Source: Comamonadaceae bacterium (GTDB taxonomy: Bacteria > Pseudomonadota > Gammaproteobacteria > Burkholderiales > Burkholderiaceae_C). From it: a DNA stretch of 13,304 nucleotides. The stretch lies in the NCBI GenBank assembly GCA_947460165.1, contig CANHKH010000049.1, forward strand, positions 1 to 13,304, read 5' to 3'. Below the pieces are notes generated by a model. The model was not told the origin of the DNA. It saw only the letters and a program-made list of their open reading frames with translations, and made no database searches. A program made the position numbers and the translations under genes. This document shows, piece after piece, positions 1 through 7,619 of the stretch. Each line of letters opens with the position of its first letter. The first letter of the stretch is position 1.

Positions 1-22
1 AGAAATCGCCGGCCGGTCACAC

Positions 23-122
23 CCCTGGCTCTTGGGCTTCGCACTGGCAGGGCTGGAAAGCCATGCCCGATGTGCTTCACTGTTCATGCCCTGGCTCTCA
101 GGCTGCGCACTGGCGGGTCTGG
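23..122. repeat. Imperfect 34-bp direct repeat, two copies
   Basis: Copy 1 is at 23-56 and copy 2 at 89-122, offset by 66 bases. They match at 29 of 34 positions by eye; the shared blocks are CCCTGGCTCT, GGCT, CGCACTGGC and CTGG. The repeat lies just past the stop codon of the FAD-subunit gene. The 66-base offset is a multiple of three, so a coding origin beyond the left edge cannot be excluded. No clear gene was found in the first 155 bases. On the minus strand an ATG at 87-85 opens a frame to the edge, but its peptide resembles no family I know. Confidence 0.6.
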
Positions 123-155
123 GAACAGATAACCCAAACCCTCAGACCTCAGCTC

Positions 156-950
156 TTAAGCCAAAGCCTTGGTCACTGCCCTTTGCGTTTGCACGCTGAT
201 CAAATTGGCGCGGTAGGCGGCCGTGCCGTGAATATCGGCGTTCAATCCGTCGGCTGAAATGTTGACTTTGGCCGCGGCCTCGGCCGTGAAGCTCTGGCTC
301 AAGGCCTGCTCCAACTCCGCTGGTCGGAACACGCCGTTGCTGGAGGCGCCGGTCACAGCCACGCGCGTGCCGCTTTGGAATTGCGCCACAAACACACCCA
401 CCATGGCAAAGCGAGAGGCCTGTTGCTTGAACTTCATGTAAGCCGCACGCTGTGGAATCGGGAAGCTGATGGCCGTGATCAGCTCGTCCTCCTTCAAGGC
501 GGTGCTGAACATGCCCTGAAAAAAGTCGTCTGCGGCGATTTTGCGGGCCGTGGTGTGGATGGTCGCGCCCAAGGCCAGCACCGCGCTGGGGTAGCAGGCC
601 GAGGGGTCGTTGTTGGCCACCGAGCCGCCCAGCGTGCCCATGGCGCGCACTTGGCGGTCGCCAATGTGGCTGGCCAAGTCGGCCAGCGCGGGGATCAGGG
701 CCTTGACTTCGGCATGGCTGGCCACATCGGCATGGCGCGTCATGGCGCCAATGACAAGGGCGTCGCCGTCGCGGCAAATCCCGGTGAGCTCTTGAATGCC
801 GCCCAAGTCCACCAGCTGGTCAGAGCTGGACAAACGCAGCTTCATGGAGGCCAGCAGGGTTTGGCCGCCGGCCAGGGGGCGACCACCAGCGCCAGCCAGT
901 TTGGCGGCTTCGGCGGTGGTGGAGGGGCGCTCCAGAGTGAATGGGTACAT
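156..950 (-). CDS. Molybdenum hydroxylase FAD-binding (medium, CoxM-like) subunit
   Basis: This 264-residue protein is the FAD subunit of a xanthine dehydrogenase/CO dehydrogenase-family enzyme. It would pass electrons from the 2Fe-2S subunit to an acceptor such as a quinone or oxygen. The two flavin-binding loops are visible: AGGQT at residues 27-31 and TLGGS at 106-110, the latter followed by NNDPSA. The C-terminal half matches the CO-dehydrogenase flavoprotein C-terminal domain. The length is slightly below the roughly 290 residues typical of CoxM. The ATG at 950 is preceded by a GAGGA ribosome site about 7 bases upstream. It is the last gene of the S-L-M set, 45 bases after the large subunit. 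The substrate cannot be read from this subunit. Confidence 0.92.
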   Translation of the reverse strand: MYPFTLERPSTTAEAAKLAGAGGRPLAGGQTLLASMKLRLSSSDQLVDLGGIQELTGICRDGDALVIGAMTRHADVASHAEVKALIPALADLASHIGDRQVRAMGTLGGSVANNDPSACYPSAVLALGATIHTTARKIAADDFFQGMFSTALKEDELITAISFPIPQRAAYMKFKQQASRFAMVGVFVAQFQSGTRVAVTGASSNGVFRPAELEQALSQSFTAEAAAKVNISADGLNADIHGTAAYRANLISVQTQRAVTKALA

Positions 951-995
951 GGTGAATTCCTCGAATAAATGAAAACAGGGGGCTGAAATCGGCTC

Positions 996-3371
996 TCAGC
1001 GGGCGGCAGTCTGGATGGCTTCCCACACCCGGCTGGGGGTGGCGGGCATGTCGAAATCGTTCACGCCCAAGGGTCGCAGGGCGTCCAACACGGCGTTGAT
1101 GACGGCGGGGGGCGAACCAATGGCACCAGCCTCGCCACAGCCCTTGGCACCCAGTGGATTGTGGCTGCAAGGCGTGACCAAATTGTCCACCTGGAAGTTG
1201 GGCAGGTCGTCGGCCCGGGGCATGGCGTAGTCCATGAAGGAGCCGGTCAGCAGTTGGCCTGACTCAGGGTCGTACACGCAGTTCTCCAGCAGGGCCTGAC
1301 CCAGGCCCTGGGCCAAGCCGCCGTGCACCTGGCCTTGAACAATCATGGGGTTGATGATGTTGCCAAAGTCGTCCACCGCCGTGAATCGGTCCACCCGCAC
1401 CACACCGGTCTGGGGGTCAATTTCGACCTCGCAAATGTAGGTGCCCGCGGGGAAGGTGAAGTTGGTGGGATCGTAAAATGCGGTTTCATTCAGGCCTGGC
1501 TCGAGCTTGTCCAGGGGGTAGTTGTGCGGCACGTAGGCCGTGAGCGCCACCTGACCGAAGGGCACTTTTTTGTCAGTGCCCTTGACCACGAATTCGCCGC
1601 CCACAAAGTCGATGTCAGCGTCGCTGGCCTCCATGAGGTGGGCCGCAATTTTCTTGGCCTTGGCCTCGATTTTGTCCAGCGCCTTCATGATGGCCGTGCC
1701 GCCCACAGACAGCGAACGCGAACCGTAGGTGCCCATGCCAAAGGGCACGCGGCCAGTGTCGCCGTGGACCACATCGACCTGGTCGGGCGAAATGCCCAAG
1801 CGTGCGGCCACCAACTGGGCAAAAGTGGTTTCATGGCCTTGGCCGTGGCTGTGCGAGCCGGTGAACACCGTGACACTGCCTGTGGGGTGCACACGCACCT
1901 CGCCGCATTCAAACAAGCCGGCCCTGGCGCCCAGGGCGCCAGCGATGTTGCTGGGCGCAATGCCGCAGGCCTCGATGTAGCAGGAGTAACCCATGCCGCG
2001 CAACAGGCCACGCGCGGCAGACGCAGTTTTACGCTGGGCAAAGCCCGCCACGTCGGCCAACTCGTTGCCTCGGTCCAGCAGCGACACAAAGTCGCCCACG
2101 TCGTACTGAAGGGCCACAGGGGTTTGGTAGGGGAAGTCGCGAATGAAATTGCGGCGGCGCAATTCGTCCTGGCCCACACCCATCTCCCATGCGGCGCGGG
2201 TCACCAGGCGCTCCAGAAGGTAGGTGGCCTCGGGCCGGCCCGCACCGCGGTAAGCGTCTACCGGGGCGGTGTTGGTGAACCAGGCATCAACCTCGACATA
2301 AATTTGCGGCGTGGCGTACTGACCGGCCAGCAAGGTGGCGTACAAAATGGTCGGTACGGCGGGGGCAAAGGTCGACAGGTAAGCCCCCATGTTGGCGTCG
2401 GTTTTGACGCGCAAGGCCAGGAACTTGCCGTCTTTGTCCAGGGCCAGTTCGGCGTGGCTCACGTGGTCGCGGCCGTGGGCGTCGCTGACAAAAGACTCGC
2501 TGCGCTCGGCGATCCATTTGATGTTGCGGTTGAGCTTTTTAGAGGCCCAGGTCAGGCACACGTCTTCGGCGTAGAGGTAAATCTTGGAGCCAAAGCCGCC
2601 GCCCACGTCGGGCGCGATGACACGCACTTTGTGCTCGGGCAGGCCCATGACAAAGGCCGTGAGCAACAGCCGCTCCACATGCGGGTTTTGGTTGGACACG
2701 TACAGCACATACTCTTCAGTGGCGCGGCTGTAACTGCCAATGACAGCGCGGGGCTCCATGGCGTTGGGGATCAGGCGGTTGTTCACCAAATCGAGCTTGG
2801 TGACGTGGGCGGCCTGGGCAAAAGCGGCATCCACCTGGCCCTTGTCGCCGATGGCCCATTTGTAGCATTGGTTGTTGGGGGCGATGTCGTGCAAAGCCTC
2901 GCTTTGAGAAGCTTGGGTCACCTTGACCACGGCGCCAAGCACCTCGTAGTCCACAGCCACCAGCTCGGCCGCGTTTTTGGCCTGCTCCACGGTTTCAGCC
3001 ACCACCATGGCCACGTGGTCGCCCACATAGCGCACCTTGCCCTGGGCCAAGATGGGGTGGGCGGGCTCTTTCATGGGTGTGCCGTCGGTGCTGGTGATCA
3101 GCCAGCCACAAGGCAAGCCACCAATTTTGTCGGCGGCCACATCGTCACCCGTGAACACACCCAACACACCTGGGGCGGCCTGGGCGGCCGAAACGTCAAT
3201 GGAGCGGATGCGCGCGTGCGCATGGGGGGAGCGCACAAACACCGCATGGCTTTGCGCAGCCAGCTCAATGTCATCGGTGTATTGCCCACCGCCAGTGAGA
3301 TAGCGGTAGTCTTCTTTGCGAAGCAAAGATGTGCCGATGTGTGGCAAATTGGCGAAATCAGAAGCACCCAT
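996..3371 (-). CDS. Molybdenum hydroxylase large (molybdopterin-binding, CoxL-like form II) subunit
   Basis: This 791-residue catalytic subunit of the xanthine dehydrogenase family would hydroxylate a substrate at a Mo-molybdopterin centre. Residues 1-150 form the a/b hammerhead domain and the rest the molybdopterin-binding domains. Visible motifs are VGGGFGSK (256-263), the active-site loop AYRGAGR (373-379), GQGHET (510-515) and GAKGCGEAGAIG (741-752), in which E747 is the expected catalytic glutamate. True form I CO dehydrogenases carry AYxCSFR, with the Cys that binds copper. This protein has no Cys there, so it belongs to the 'form II' group, often misannotated as CO dehydrogenase. The ATG at 3371 has GGAG about 7 bases upstream. 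The gene lies 96 bases after the 2Fe-2S gene. Its substrate is unknown; purine, aromatic N-heterocycle or aldehyde are all possible. Confidence 0.94.
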   Translation of the reverse strand: MGASDFANLPHIGTSLLRKEDYRYLTGGGQYTDDIELAAQSHAVFVRSPHAHARIRSIDVSAAQAAPGVLGVFTGDDVAADKIGGLPCGWLITSTDGTPMKEPAHPILAQGKVRYVGDHVAMVVAETVEQAKNAAELVAVDYEVLGAVVKVTQASQSEALHDIAPNNQCYKWAIGDKGQVDAAFAQAAHVTKLDLVNNRLIPNAMEPRAVIGSYSRATEEYVLYVSNQNPHVERLLLTAFVMGLPEHKVRVIAPDVGGGFGSKIYLYAEDVCLTWASKKLNRNIKWIAERSESFVSDAHGRDHVSHAELALDKDGKFLALRVKTDANMGAYLSTFAPAVPTILYATLLAGQYATPQIYVEVDAWFTNTAPVDAYRGAGRPEATYLLERLVTRAAWEMGVGQDELRRRNFIRDFPYQTPVALQYDVGDFVSLLDRGNELADVAGFAQRKTASAARGLLRGMGYSCYIEACGIAPSNIAGALGARAGLFECGEVRVHPTGSVTVFTGSHSHGQGHETTFAQLVAARLGISPDQVDVVHGDTGRVPFGMGTYGSRSLSVGGTAIMKALDKIEAKAKKIAAHLMEASDADIDFVGGEFVVKGTDKKVPFGQVALTAYVPHNYPLDKLEPGLNETAFYDPTNFTFPAGTYICEVEIDPQTGVVRVDRFTAVDDFGNIINPMIVQGQVHGGLAQGLGQALLENCVYDPESGQLLTGSFMDYAMPRADDLPNFQVDNLVTPCSHNPLGAKGCGEAGAIGSPPAVINAVLDALRPLGVNDFDMPATPSRVWEAIQTAAR

Positions 3372-3467
3372 GACTGAACTCCAAAAAATGACAAATTCGG
3401 CACGGCAGCTTCCTCAGGAGCACACCAGGCCGGAAACAAAATGAAGGAAAAGGCAAATCTATGCCCT

Positions 3468-3941
3468 TTAAGCAGGCGCCTTCATGGCCAGTCCGCCCTG
3501 CTGAACGGCCTTGACAATGTTTTGGTAGCCCGTGCAACGGCAGATGTTGCCTTCGAGCTGCTCACGGATTTCGGTTTCGCTGGCATCAGGGTGCTGGCGG
3601 CACAAATCGACGGCACTGAGCACCATGCCTGGGGTGCAAAAACCGCACTGCAGGCCATGGCAGTCCTTGAAGGCGGCCTGCATGGGGTGCATGGTGCCGT
3701 CGGCAGCGGCCATGCCTTCGATGGTGGTGATCTCGGCGCCTTGCACCTGGGCGGCCAGCACGTTGCACGACTTGACGGCGCGGCCGTTGACCAGCACGGT
3801 GCAAGCACCGCACTGGGCGGTGTCACAGCCTACGTGCGTGCCCGTCATGTGCAGGCGCTCGCGGATGAGTTGCACCAGCAGGGTGTGCGCAGGGGCATCA
3901 ACTTGCCGCGCCTTGCCGTTGACCTTGAGTTCGAATTGCAT
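3468..3941 (-). CDS. Molybdenum hydroxylase 2Fe-2S (small, CoxS-like) subunit
   Basis: This 157-residue electron-transfer subunit carries two [2Fe-2S] clusters that link the molybdenum site to FAD. The N-terminal plant-ferredoxin-like domain has Cys39, Cys44, Cys47 and Cys59 (C-x4-C-x2-C-x11-C). The C-terminal four-helix domain has Cys99, Cys102, Cys134 and Cys136 (CGFC and CRC). All eight ligands are present, so the subunit looks functional. The length is normal for the family. The ATG at 3941 is preceded by AGGAGA at good spacing. It is the first gene of the S-L-M set, and a promoter is expected in the 232 bases upstream. No Tat signal is present, as usual; the assembled enzyme is normally cytoplasmic or loosely membrane-bound. 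Confidence 0.95.
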   Translation of the reverse strand: MQFELKVNGKARQVDAPAHTLLVQLIRERLHMTGTHVGCDTAQCGACTVLVNGRAVKSCNVLAAQVQGAEITTIEGMAAADGTMHPMQAAFKDCHGLQCGFCTPGMVLSAVDLCRQHPDASETEIREQLEGNICRCTGYQNIVKAVQQGGLAMKAPA

Positions 3942-4173
3942 GGGAAAAAATCTCCTGTCGGAAAGCGGGTTTCGGAAAATGATGAAAAACTCAATGACTC
4001 TGAAAGTGATACCAGCTTACTTTAAGAGCTTTTGGCCCATTGTTCGGCCCAGCCCGACAGATAAGGTCTAGGTCAAACCCTAGGGACACAAACTCTTGCC
4101 GAGATGGGCCAGCACTGGACTGCAAACAAATGCAATAACAGGGGTGGTGCGCACGATGGACCGCAGCGCGCCC
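3942..4173 (-). promoter_or_regulatory. Leader/intergenic region upstream of the Mo-hydroxylase genes
   Basis: These 232 bases separate the copper chaperone gene from the 2Fe-2S subunit gene, both on the minus strand. The region is less GC-rich than the genes, especially at 3945-4035, and the hydroxylase operon promoter probably lies here. I could not pick a convincing -35/-10 pair. A perfect inverted repeat lies at 4068-4083. Confidence 0.4.
4068..4083. promoter_or_regulatory. Inverted repeat CTAGG-N6-CCTAG, candidate operator
   Basis: CTAGG (4068-4072) and CCTAG (4079-4083) form a perfect 5-bp dyad with a six-base spacer, about 127 bases upstream of the 2Fe-2S gene start. The size suits a dimeric regulator of the hydroxylase operon. 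CTAG is generally rare in enterobacterial and related genomes, so two copies in 16 bases stand out. No regulator gene is in the window, so the role is a guess. Confidence 0.3.
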
Positions 4174-4683
4174 TCAGTGCTTGTGCGCCGCTCCATGGCC
4201 CGCCTGCCCCGGCACGGTTGCGCCTGGCGCACCGAGCAGCACCGGCACACTCACTTGCTGCTGAAGGGTCTGACCTTGCGCATTTTGAAACACCAAAGTG
4301 ACTGGGATCTGGCTGTCTTTGAGAAGTGGGGCTTTGAGGTCCATCAGCATCAGGTGGTGGCCGCCCGGTTGGAGTTGCACGCCCACGCCAGCGGGCAGGG
4401 CAATGGCCGGCACGGCACGCATGCGCATGACGTCGCCGTCCATTTTCATTTCATGGAGCTCGGCCACGCCTGCGACGGGAGAGCTCACGCCCACCAACTT
4501 CATGGCCTGAGGCGCGGTCACTTTCATGAAAGCGCCTGTGCCCTTCTGGCCAGCCACCGTCGCGCGGGCCCAAGCCCCCTCCACTTTCACCGTGGCGGCT
4601 TGTTGGGCCAGCGCAGACAGCGCCAGCAGGCCTGCGAGCGGCAAACTCAACCTGAAAAAGTTCAAAAATGACACTGAAAACAT
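4174..4683 (-). CDS. Periplasmic copper chaperone PCu(A)C
   Basis: This 169-residue exported protein binds Cu(I) and, in characterised homologues, helps deliver copper to the CuA or CuB site of cytochrome c oxidase. An N-terminal signal peptide spans about residues 1-27 (hydrophobic core LSLPLAGLLALSALA, likely cut after ALA). The family copper motif H-x10-M-x21-H-x-M is exact: H77, M88, H110 and M112. The tail has extra histidines (H163, H167, H169) that could add metal affinity. The ATG at 4683 has no strong ribosome site; GTG four codons in (4674-4672) is an alternative that would keep the signal. No SCO or oxidase gene is in the window. The next gene in the same direction is the molybdenum hydroxylase set, 232 bases away, so co-transcription is uncertain. 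Confidence 0.94.
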   Translation of the reverse strand: MFSVSFLNFFRLSLPLAGLLALSALAQQAATVKVEGAWARATVAGQKGTGAFMKVTAPQAMKLVGVSSPVAGVAELHEMKMDGDVMRMRAVPAIALPAGVGVQLQPGGHHLMLMDLKAPLLKDSQIPVTLVFQNAQGQTLQQQVSVPVLLGAPGATVPGQAGHGAAHKH

Positions 4684-5016
4684 GGCGGAGATCTTTCAAA
4701 AGTGAGCGCTGCGGGCTGACAGGGCTGAACGACAGGCATGAAGAAGACAAAGGCAGACCAGAGACCCGCCTCAACGCAGCAAAGGCTGTGGCGCCAGACG
4801 CCCCGCTGGCATGGGAGTCAGCGCGGCGCAGAAGAATTAAATCAGTTTAGCAAGCTTTGAAAGCGTCGATTGACTGAGGTGTGTGGGCTTATGCTTGAAG
4901 CCTGAGGCCAAACAAAGCCGCATTGAGTGCATCCATATGGGCGCTTGGCTGTTTTGCCAAATAAGTTATTTACAGTCCATTGTTTTGATCCGCGCCCAGA
5001 TGAGGGTGCTGCGCCC
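4684..5016. promoter_or_regulatory. Divergent intergenic region between the copper chaperone and ligase genes
   Basis: These 333 bases hold no gene I can support and should contain promoters for both flanking genes. The part nearest the chaperone is GC-rich. AT-rich patches lie at about 4832-4866 and 4951-4990. Two odd-centred palindromes are visible: GCTTT-G-AAAGC at 4854-4864 and AAATAA-G-TTATTT at 4959-4971. A weak plus-strand promoter candidate is TTGGCT (4945-4950), a 16-base spacer, then TATTTA (4967-4972), which overlaps the second palindrome. None of these matches a regulator site I can name. Confidence 0.4.
5002..5006 (+). promoter_or_regulatory. Ribosome binding site for the O-antigen ligase-like gene
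   Basis: GAGGG lies 10 bases before the ATG at 5017. It favours this start over an in-frame GTG at 4927, which would add 30 residues without family character. Confidence 0.5.
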
Positions 5017-6744
5017 ATGTCTATCAATATCAATACCACTTCCTTGTTTTTCTTATCTGCTTTGTATTGGCTGGTGGGCATGCATGTGTTCATGCACAAC
5101 CCAGGCGGTCAAGGTCTTTACCTGCCCGTCAATGCCTGGGGCTGGATTTTTGGCAGTTTGGCCACAGGCCTGGGACTTTGGAGAATCTCGCAATCAGGCA
5201 AATTGACCTTCACCGCCATGCAAAAGGGCTTGTGGGGGGGTGCTTTTTTATTGCTTTTGCCCATGTTGTATCCGGGCTCCGAATTGAAGGCCCAAGCCCT
5301 GCCGCGTCTGCTGGGCTTGTTGGCTGGGCTGCTGTTTTTGTTTTGTTTGTACCAGTGGCAACTGAGCCGCGCTGGCCGCGACAAATTGCTGCACTTGTTG
5401 TTGGGCGGGGTGGCCTTGGAAGCGCTGCTTGGTTTGGTGCAGTTTTACCTGCTCGAGCCGGGCAACTGGATGGGTTATGACGCGCGGGCCAACCGACCCT
5501 ATGGGATTTTTCAGCAGCCCAATGTGATGGCAAGCTTCATGGCCACGGGTTTGGCCCTGGCCACTTGGCTGGAATTGCGCAACGATGGCCAGGGCTGGCT
5601 CAAGGCCTTGCGCTATGGCGTGGTGCTGTCTGCCAGTCTGTTGCTCACCGTCCTGCAATCGCGGGTGGGCCTGTTGGGCGGCTTGCTGGCTTTGCTCTTG
5701 CTTGCACCCCAGCTGCTGCGCCGCCGGCAGTGGATGATTCCCGCCCTGGTGGTGCTGGGCGTGGTCATTGGCTTGGGTTTCAGGCCCGAGGGCCAGCAAT
5801 TGACCCAACGCGGTCTGGAGATCTACCAATCAGGCGGCGTCAGGGCGCAGTACTGGGCACATGCCGCGAATTTAATTGCCCAAGCCCCATGGGCAGGCTG
5901 GGGTTATGGAACGTTTGAGTTTACTTTTTTGAATGAATATGCCGCCAAGCTGGCATTGCAACCGCAATTGCCGACCATTGGCGAGAATGTGGATCATCCG
6001 CACAATGAGTTTTTATATTGGGCTGTCGAAGGTGGCCTGGCGGCCATGCTGGGCCTGGTGCTGATGGCTGCGACCTTGCTGCGGCGTGTTTTCCAGGCAG
6101 GCGTGGTCAAGGGCATGGGCTTGCTGGCGCTGCTGACCCCCATCTTGCTGCACACCCAGACCGAGTACCCGCTCTACCACGCGGTGGCCTTGTGGTGGGC
6201 CTTGCTGCTGCTGGTGTACGCCATGGATGCCGACATCGAGGAAGACCGGCAAGGGCCTGGGCTGAGCACCTGGGGCGAGTTCGTCCACCAGCCCAAAAGC
6301 TTGATGCGATTGGCCGCCCTCTTGCTCCCGCTGGTGGTGGTGCCTTACATGATCTCCGCCTTGCACACCGCTTGGGTGGTGACCGAGTTCGAACGCAAAG
6401 GCCGCTACGACACCGATTTGCTGCAAAAAATCATCAACCCCTTGCCGTGGCTGAGCCGGGTGGAAAACAACGTCTTCACACTGCAATTGCAAGAGGGCCT
6501 GCTCACGCGCGACCCGGAACAGCTGGAGTCCTATCTCAAGTGGGCACAAGGCCATGTGCGCCACACCCCCAGAGCGAGGATTTACGCCAACATGGCCATG
6601 GCCTTGCAGGCCATGGGCAAAACGAAAGAAGCCCAAGACATGCAAGCGCTGGGTCTGCGGCTTTACCCGGGAAACCCGGGGCTGAGCAAGGCCTTGTCTG
6701 TGGGCGCGGAGATGGGCAAGTCGGCCAAAACACCGAGCCTGTGA
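5017..6744 (+). CDS. O-antigen ligase / PglL-type O-oligosaccharyltransferase (Wzy family)
   Basis: This 575-residue inner-membrane protein of the Wzy/WaaL/PglL superfamily transfers lipid-linked glycans, either to lipid A core or (PglL type) to Ser/Thr of exported proteins such as pilin. About 10-12 hydrophobic segments span roughly residues 8-405. A further segment at 430-450 leads into a soluble C-terminal region with a TPR-like stretch at 519-558. The PglL-like hallmark YGIFQQPNVMASF is at 162-174, and the periplasmic-loop motif DHPHNEFLYWAVEGG (326-340) contains H327 and H329. HTQTEYPLYHA (379-389) is also typical of PglL-type ligases. The start at 5017 is chosen over the upstream GTG because of the GAGGG site and the membrane-protein N-terminus. 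It stands alone on the plus strand, with no pilin or glycan-synthesis gene beside it, so the acceptor is unknown. Confidence 0.9.
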   Translation: MSININTTSLFFLSALYWLVGMHVFMHNPGGQGLYLPVNAWGWIFGSLATGLGLWRISQSGKLTFTAMQKGLWGGAFLLLLPMLYPGSELKAQALPRLLGLLAGLLFLFCLYQWQLSRAGRDKLLHLLLGGVALEALLGLVQFYLLEPGNWMGYDARANRPYGIFQQPNVMASFMATGLALATWLELRNDGQGWLKALRYGVVLSASLLLTVLQSRVGLLGGLLALLLLAPQLLRRRQWMIPALVVLGVVIGLGFRPEGQQLTQRGLEIYQSGGVRAQYWAHAANLIAQAPWAGWGYGTFEFTFLNEYAAKLALQPQLPTIGENVDHPHNEFLYWAVEGGLAAMLGLVLMAATLLRRVFQAGVVKGMGLLALLTPILLHTQTEYPLYHAVALWWALLLLVYAMDADIEEDRQGPGLSTWGEFVHQPKSLMRLAALLLPLVVVPYMISALHTAWVVTEFERKGRYDTDLLQKIINPLPWLSRVENNVFTLQLQEGLLTRDPEQLESYLKWAQGHVRHTPRARIYANMAMALQAMGKTKEAQDMQALGLRLYPGNPGLSKALSVGAEMGKSAKTPSL

Positions 6745-6803
6745 ACCGTGCGCCGCAAAGATGCAGCAAAGGCTTGTACCCGCCTCAAGCGCCTCCAAGC
6801 ACT

Positions 6804-7619
6804 TCAGGGCCGCCCCGCGCTAGGGAAAAACAGGGGCTGGTCCTTGATGCGAAAACCCGCAATGGCCGATTGCCCGGCCGGGCCGGTGAGCCAGTCCACA
6901 AAGCGCTGCGCTTGGACCGCTTTGACATGCGGATGGCGCGCCGGGTTGACCACCATCACGCCGTAGGGGTTGAACAAGCGCTTGTCGCCTTCCACCAAAA
7001 TCCGCAAATCGGCCCGGTTGGCAAAGGCCAGCCAGGTGCCCCGGTCAGCCAGCACGTAAGCGCCCAGGCTGGCCGCCATGTTCAGTGCTGGCCCCATGCC
7101 ACAGCCGCAGGCGCGGTAGCCTGCAAAGCCTGGCGAGTCCACGCCCGCCAGCTTCCAATAGCGCAGCTCGGCCGAATGCGTACCGCTGCGGTCGCCACGC
7201 GAAATAAAGGGCTGGCCGCTGGACTTGAGCGCGTCCAGCGCCTGCACCACGTCCAGTCCACGCACACGGGCCGGATCGGCCGCAGGGCCAATCAGCACAA
7301 AGTCGTTGTACATCACGGACAGACGGGGCAGGACCCAGCCCTCGGCCACCAGTTTTTCTTCAGCCGGCAGGTCGTGGGCCAGCAAGACATCGGCGTCACC
7401 TCGGCGTGCCATGTCTATGGCCTGGCCCGAGCCCACCGCCACCACCTTGACCGCCACGCCCGTGGCCTGGGTGAACTGCGGCAACAAATGGGCAAACAAA
7501 CCCGACTGCTCGGTCGAGGTGGTCGAGGCCAACACAATAGAAGGCGTCTGCGCCCTCACCGCCAAGCAAGCCGCCCACAAGCCCAAGATCAGCCCAAACC
7601 ACATGCGGCGAAACATCAT
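6804..7619 (-). CDS. tupA: Tungstate ABC transporter substrate-binding protein TupA
   Basis: This 271-residue periplasmic binding protein captures tungstate for import. A signal peptide covers about residues 1-23 (FGLILGLWAACLA core, cut near VRA-QT). The TupA-type oxyanion motif is STTST (32-36). Other conserved TupA segments are VGSGQAIDMARRGDADVLL (62-80), MYNDFVLIGP (103-112), SRGDRSGTH (140-148), LADRGTW (190-196) and NPYGVMVVNP (217-226). These distinguish it from ModA and WtpA. Its ATG overlaps the end of tupC by four bases (ATGA), with AGGAGA upstream inside tupC. It is the last gene of the minus-strand block and converges on the ligase gene. The 59 bases after its stop show no clear stem with a T-run. 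Specificity for tungstate over molybdate is inferred from family. Confidence 0.9.
   Translation of the reverse strand: MMFRRMWFGLILGLWAACLAVRAQTPSIVLASTTSTEQSGLFAHLLPQFTQATGVAVKVVAVGSGQAIDMARRGDADVLLAHDLPAEEKLVAEGWVLPRLSVMYNDFVLIGPAADPARVRGLDVVQALDALKSSGQPFISRGDRSGTHSAELRYWKLAGVDSPGFAGYRACGCGMGPALNMAASLGAYVLADRGTWLAFANRADLRILVEGDKRLFNPYGVMVVNPARHPHVKAVQAQRFVDWLTGPAGQSAIAGFRIKDQPLFFPSAGRP

Noticed and set aside
1..87. A minus-strand frame open to the left edge (ATG at 87)
   Set aside because: Only 29 codons are visible, there is no good ribosome site, the peptide matches no expected partner (MoxR, CoxG, XdhC), and it lies inside the direct-repeat region.
1323..3377. A 684-codon plus-strand open frame antisense to the large hydroxylase subunit
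   Set aside because: Same cause: a shadow of a strongly supported gene, with low-complexity Val/Gly/His composition.
156..3941. Calling the hydroxylase a true aerobic CO dehydrogenase (coxMSL)
   Set aside because: The active-site loop is AYRGAGR and not AYxCSFR, and the gene order is S-L-M and not M-S-L.
4842..5099. An 85-codon minus-strand frame with a CTQC motif in the divergent intergenic region
   Set aside because: It overlaps the start of the ligase gene, and the peptide shows no domain. One CxxC pair is not enough to call a metal-binding protein.
6745..6803. A bidirectional terminator between the convergent ligase and tupA genes
   Set aside because: Only a weak GCTTG/CAAGC stem was found, with a 9-base loop and no T-run on either side.
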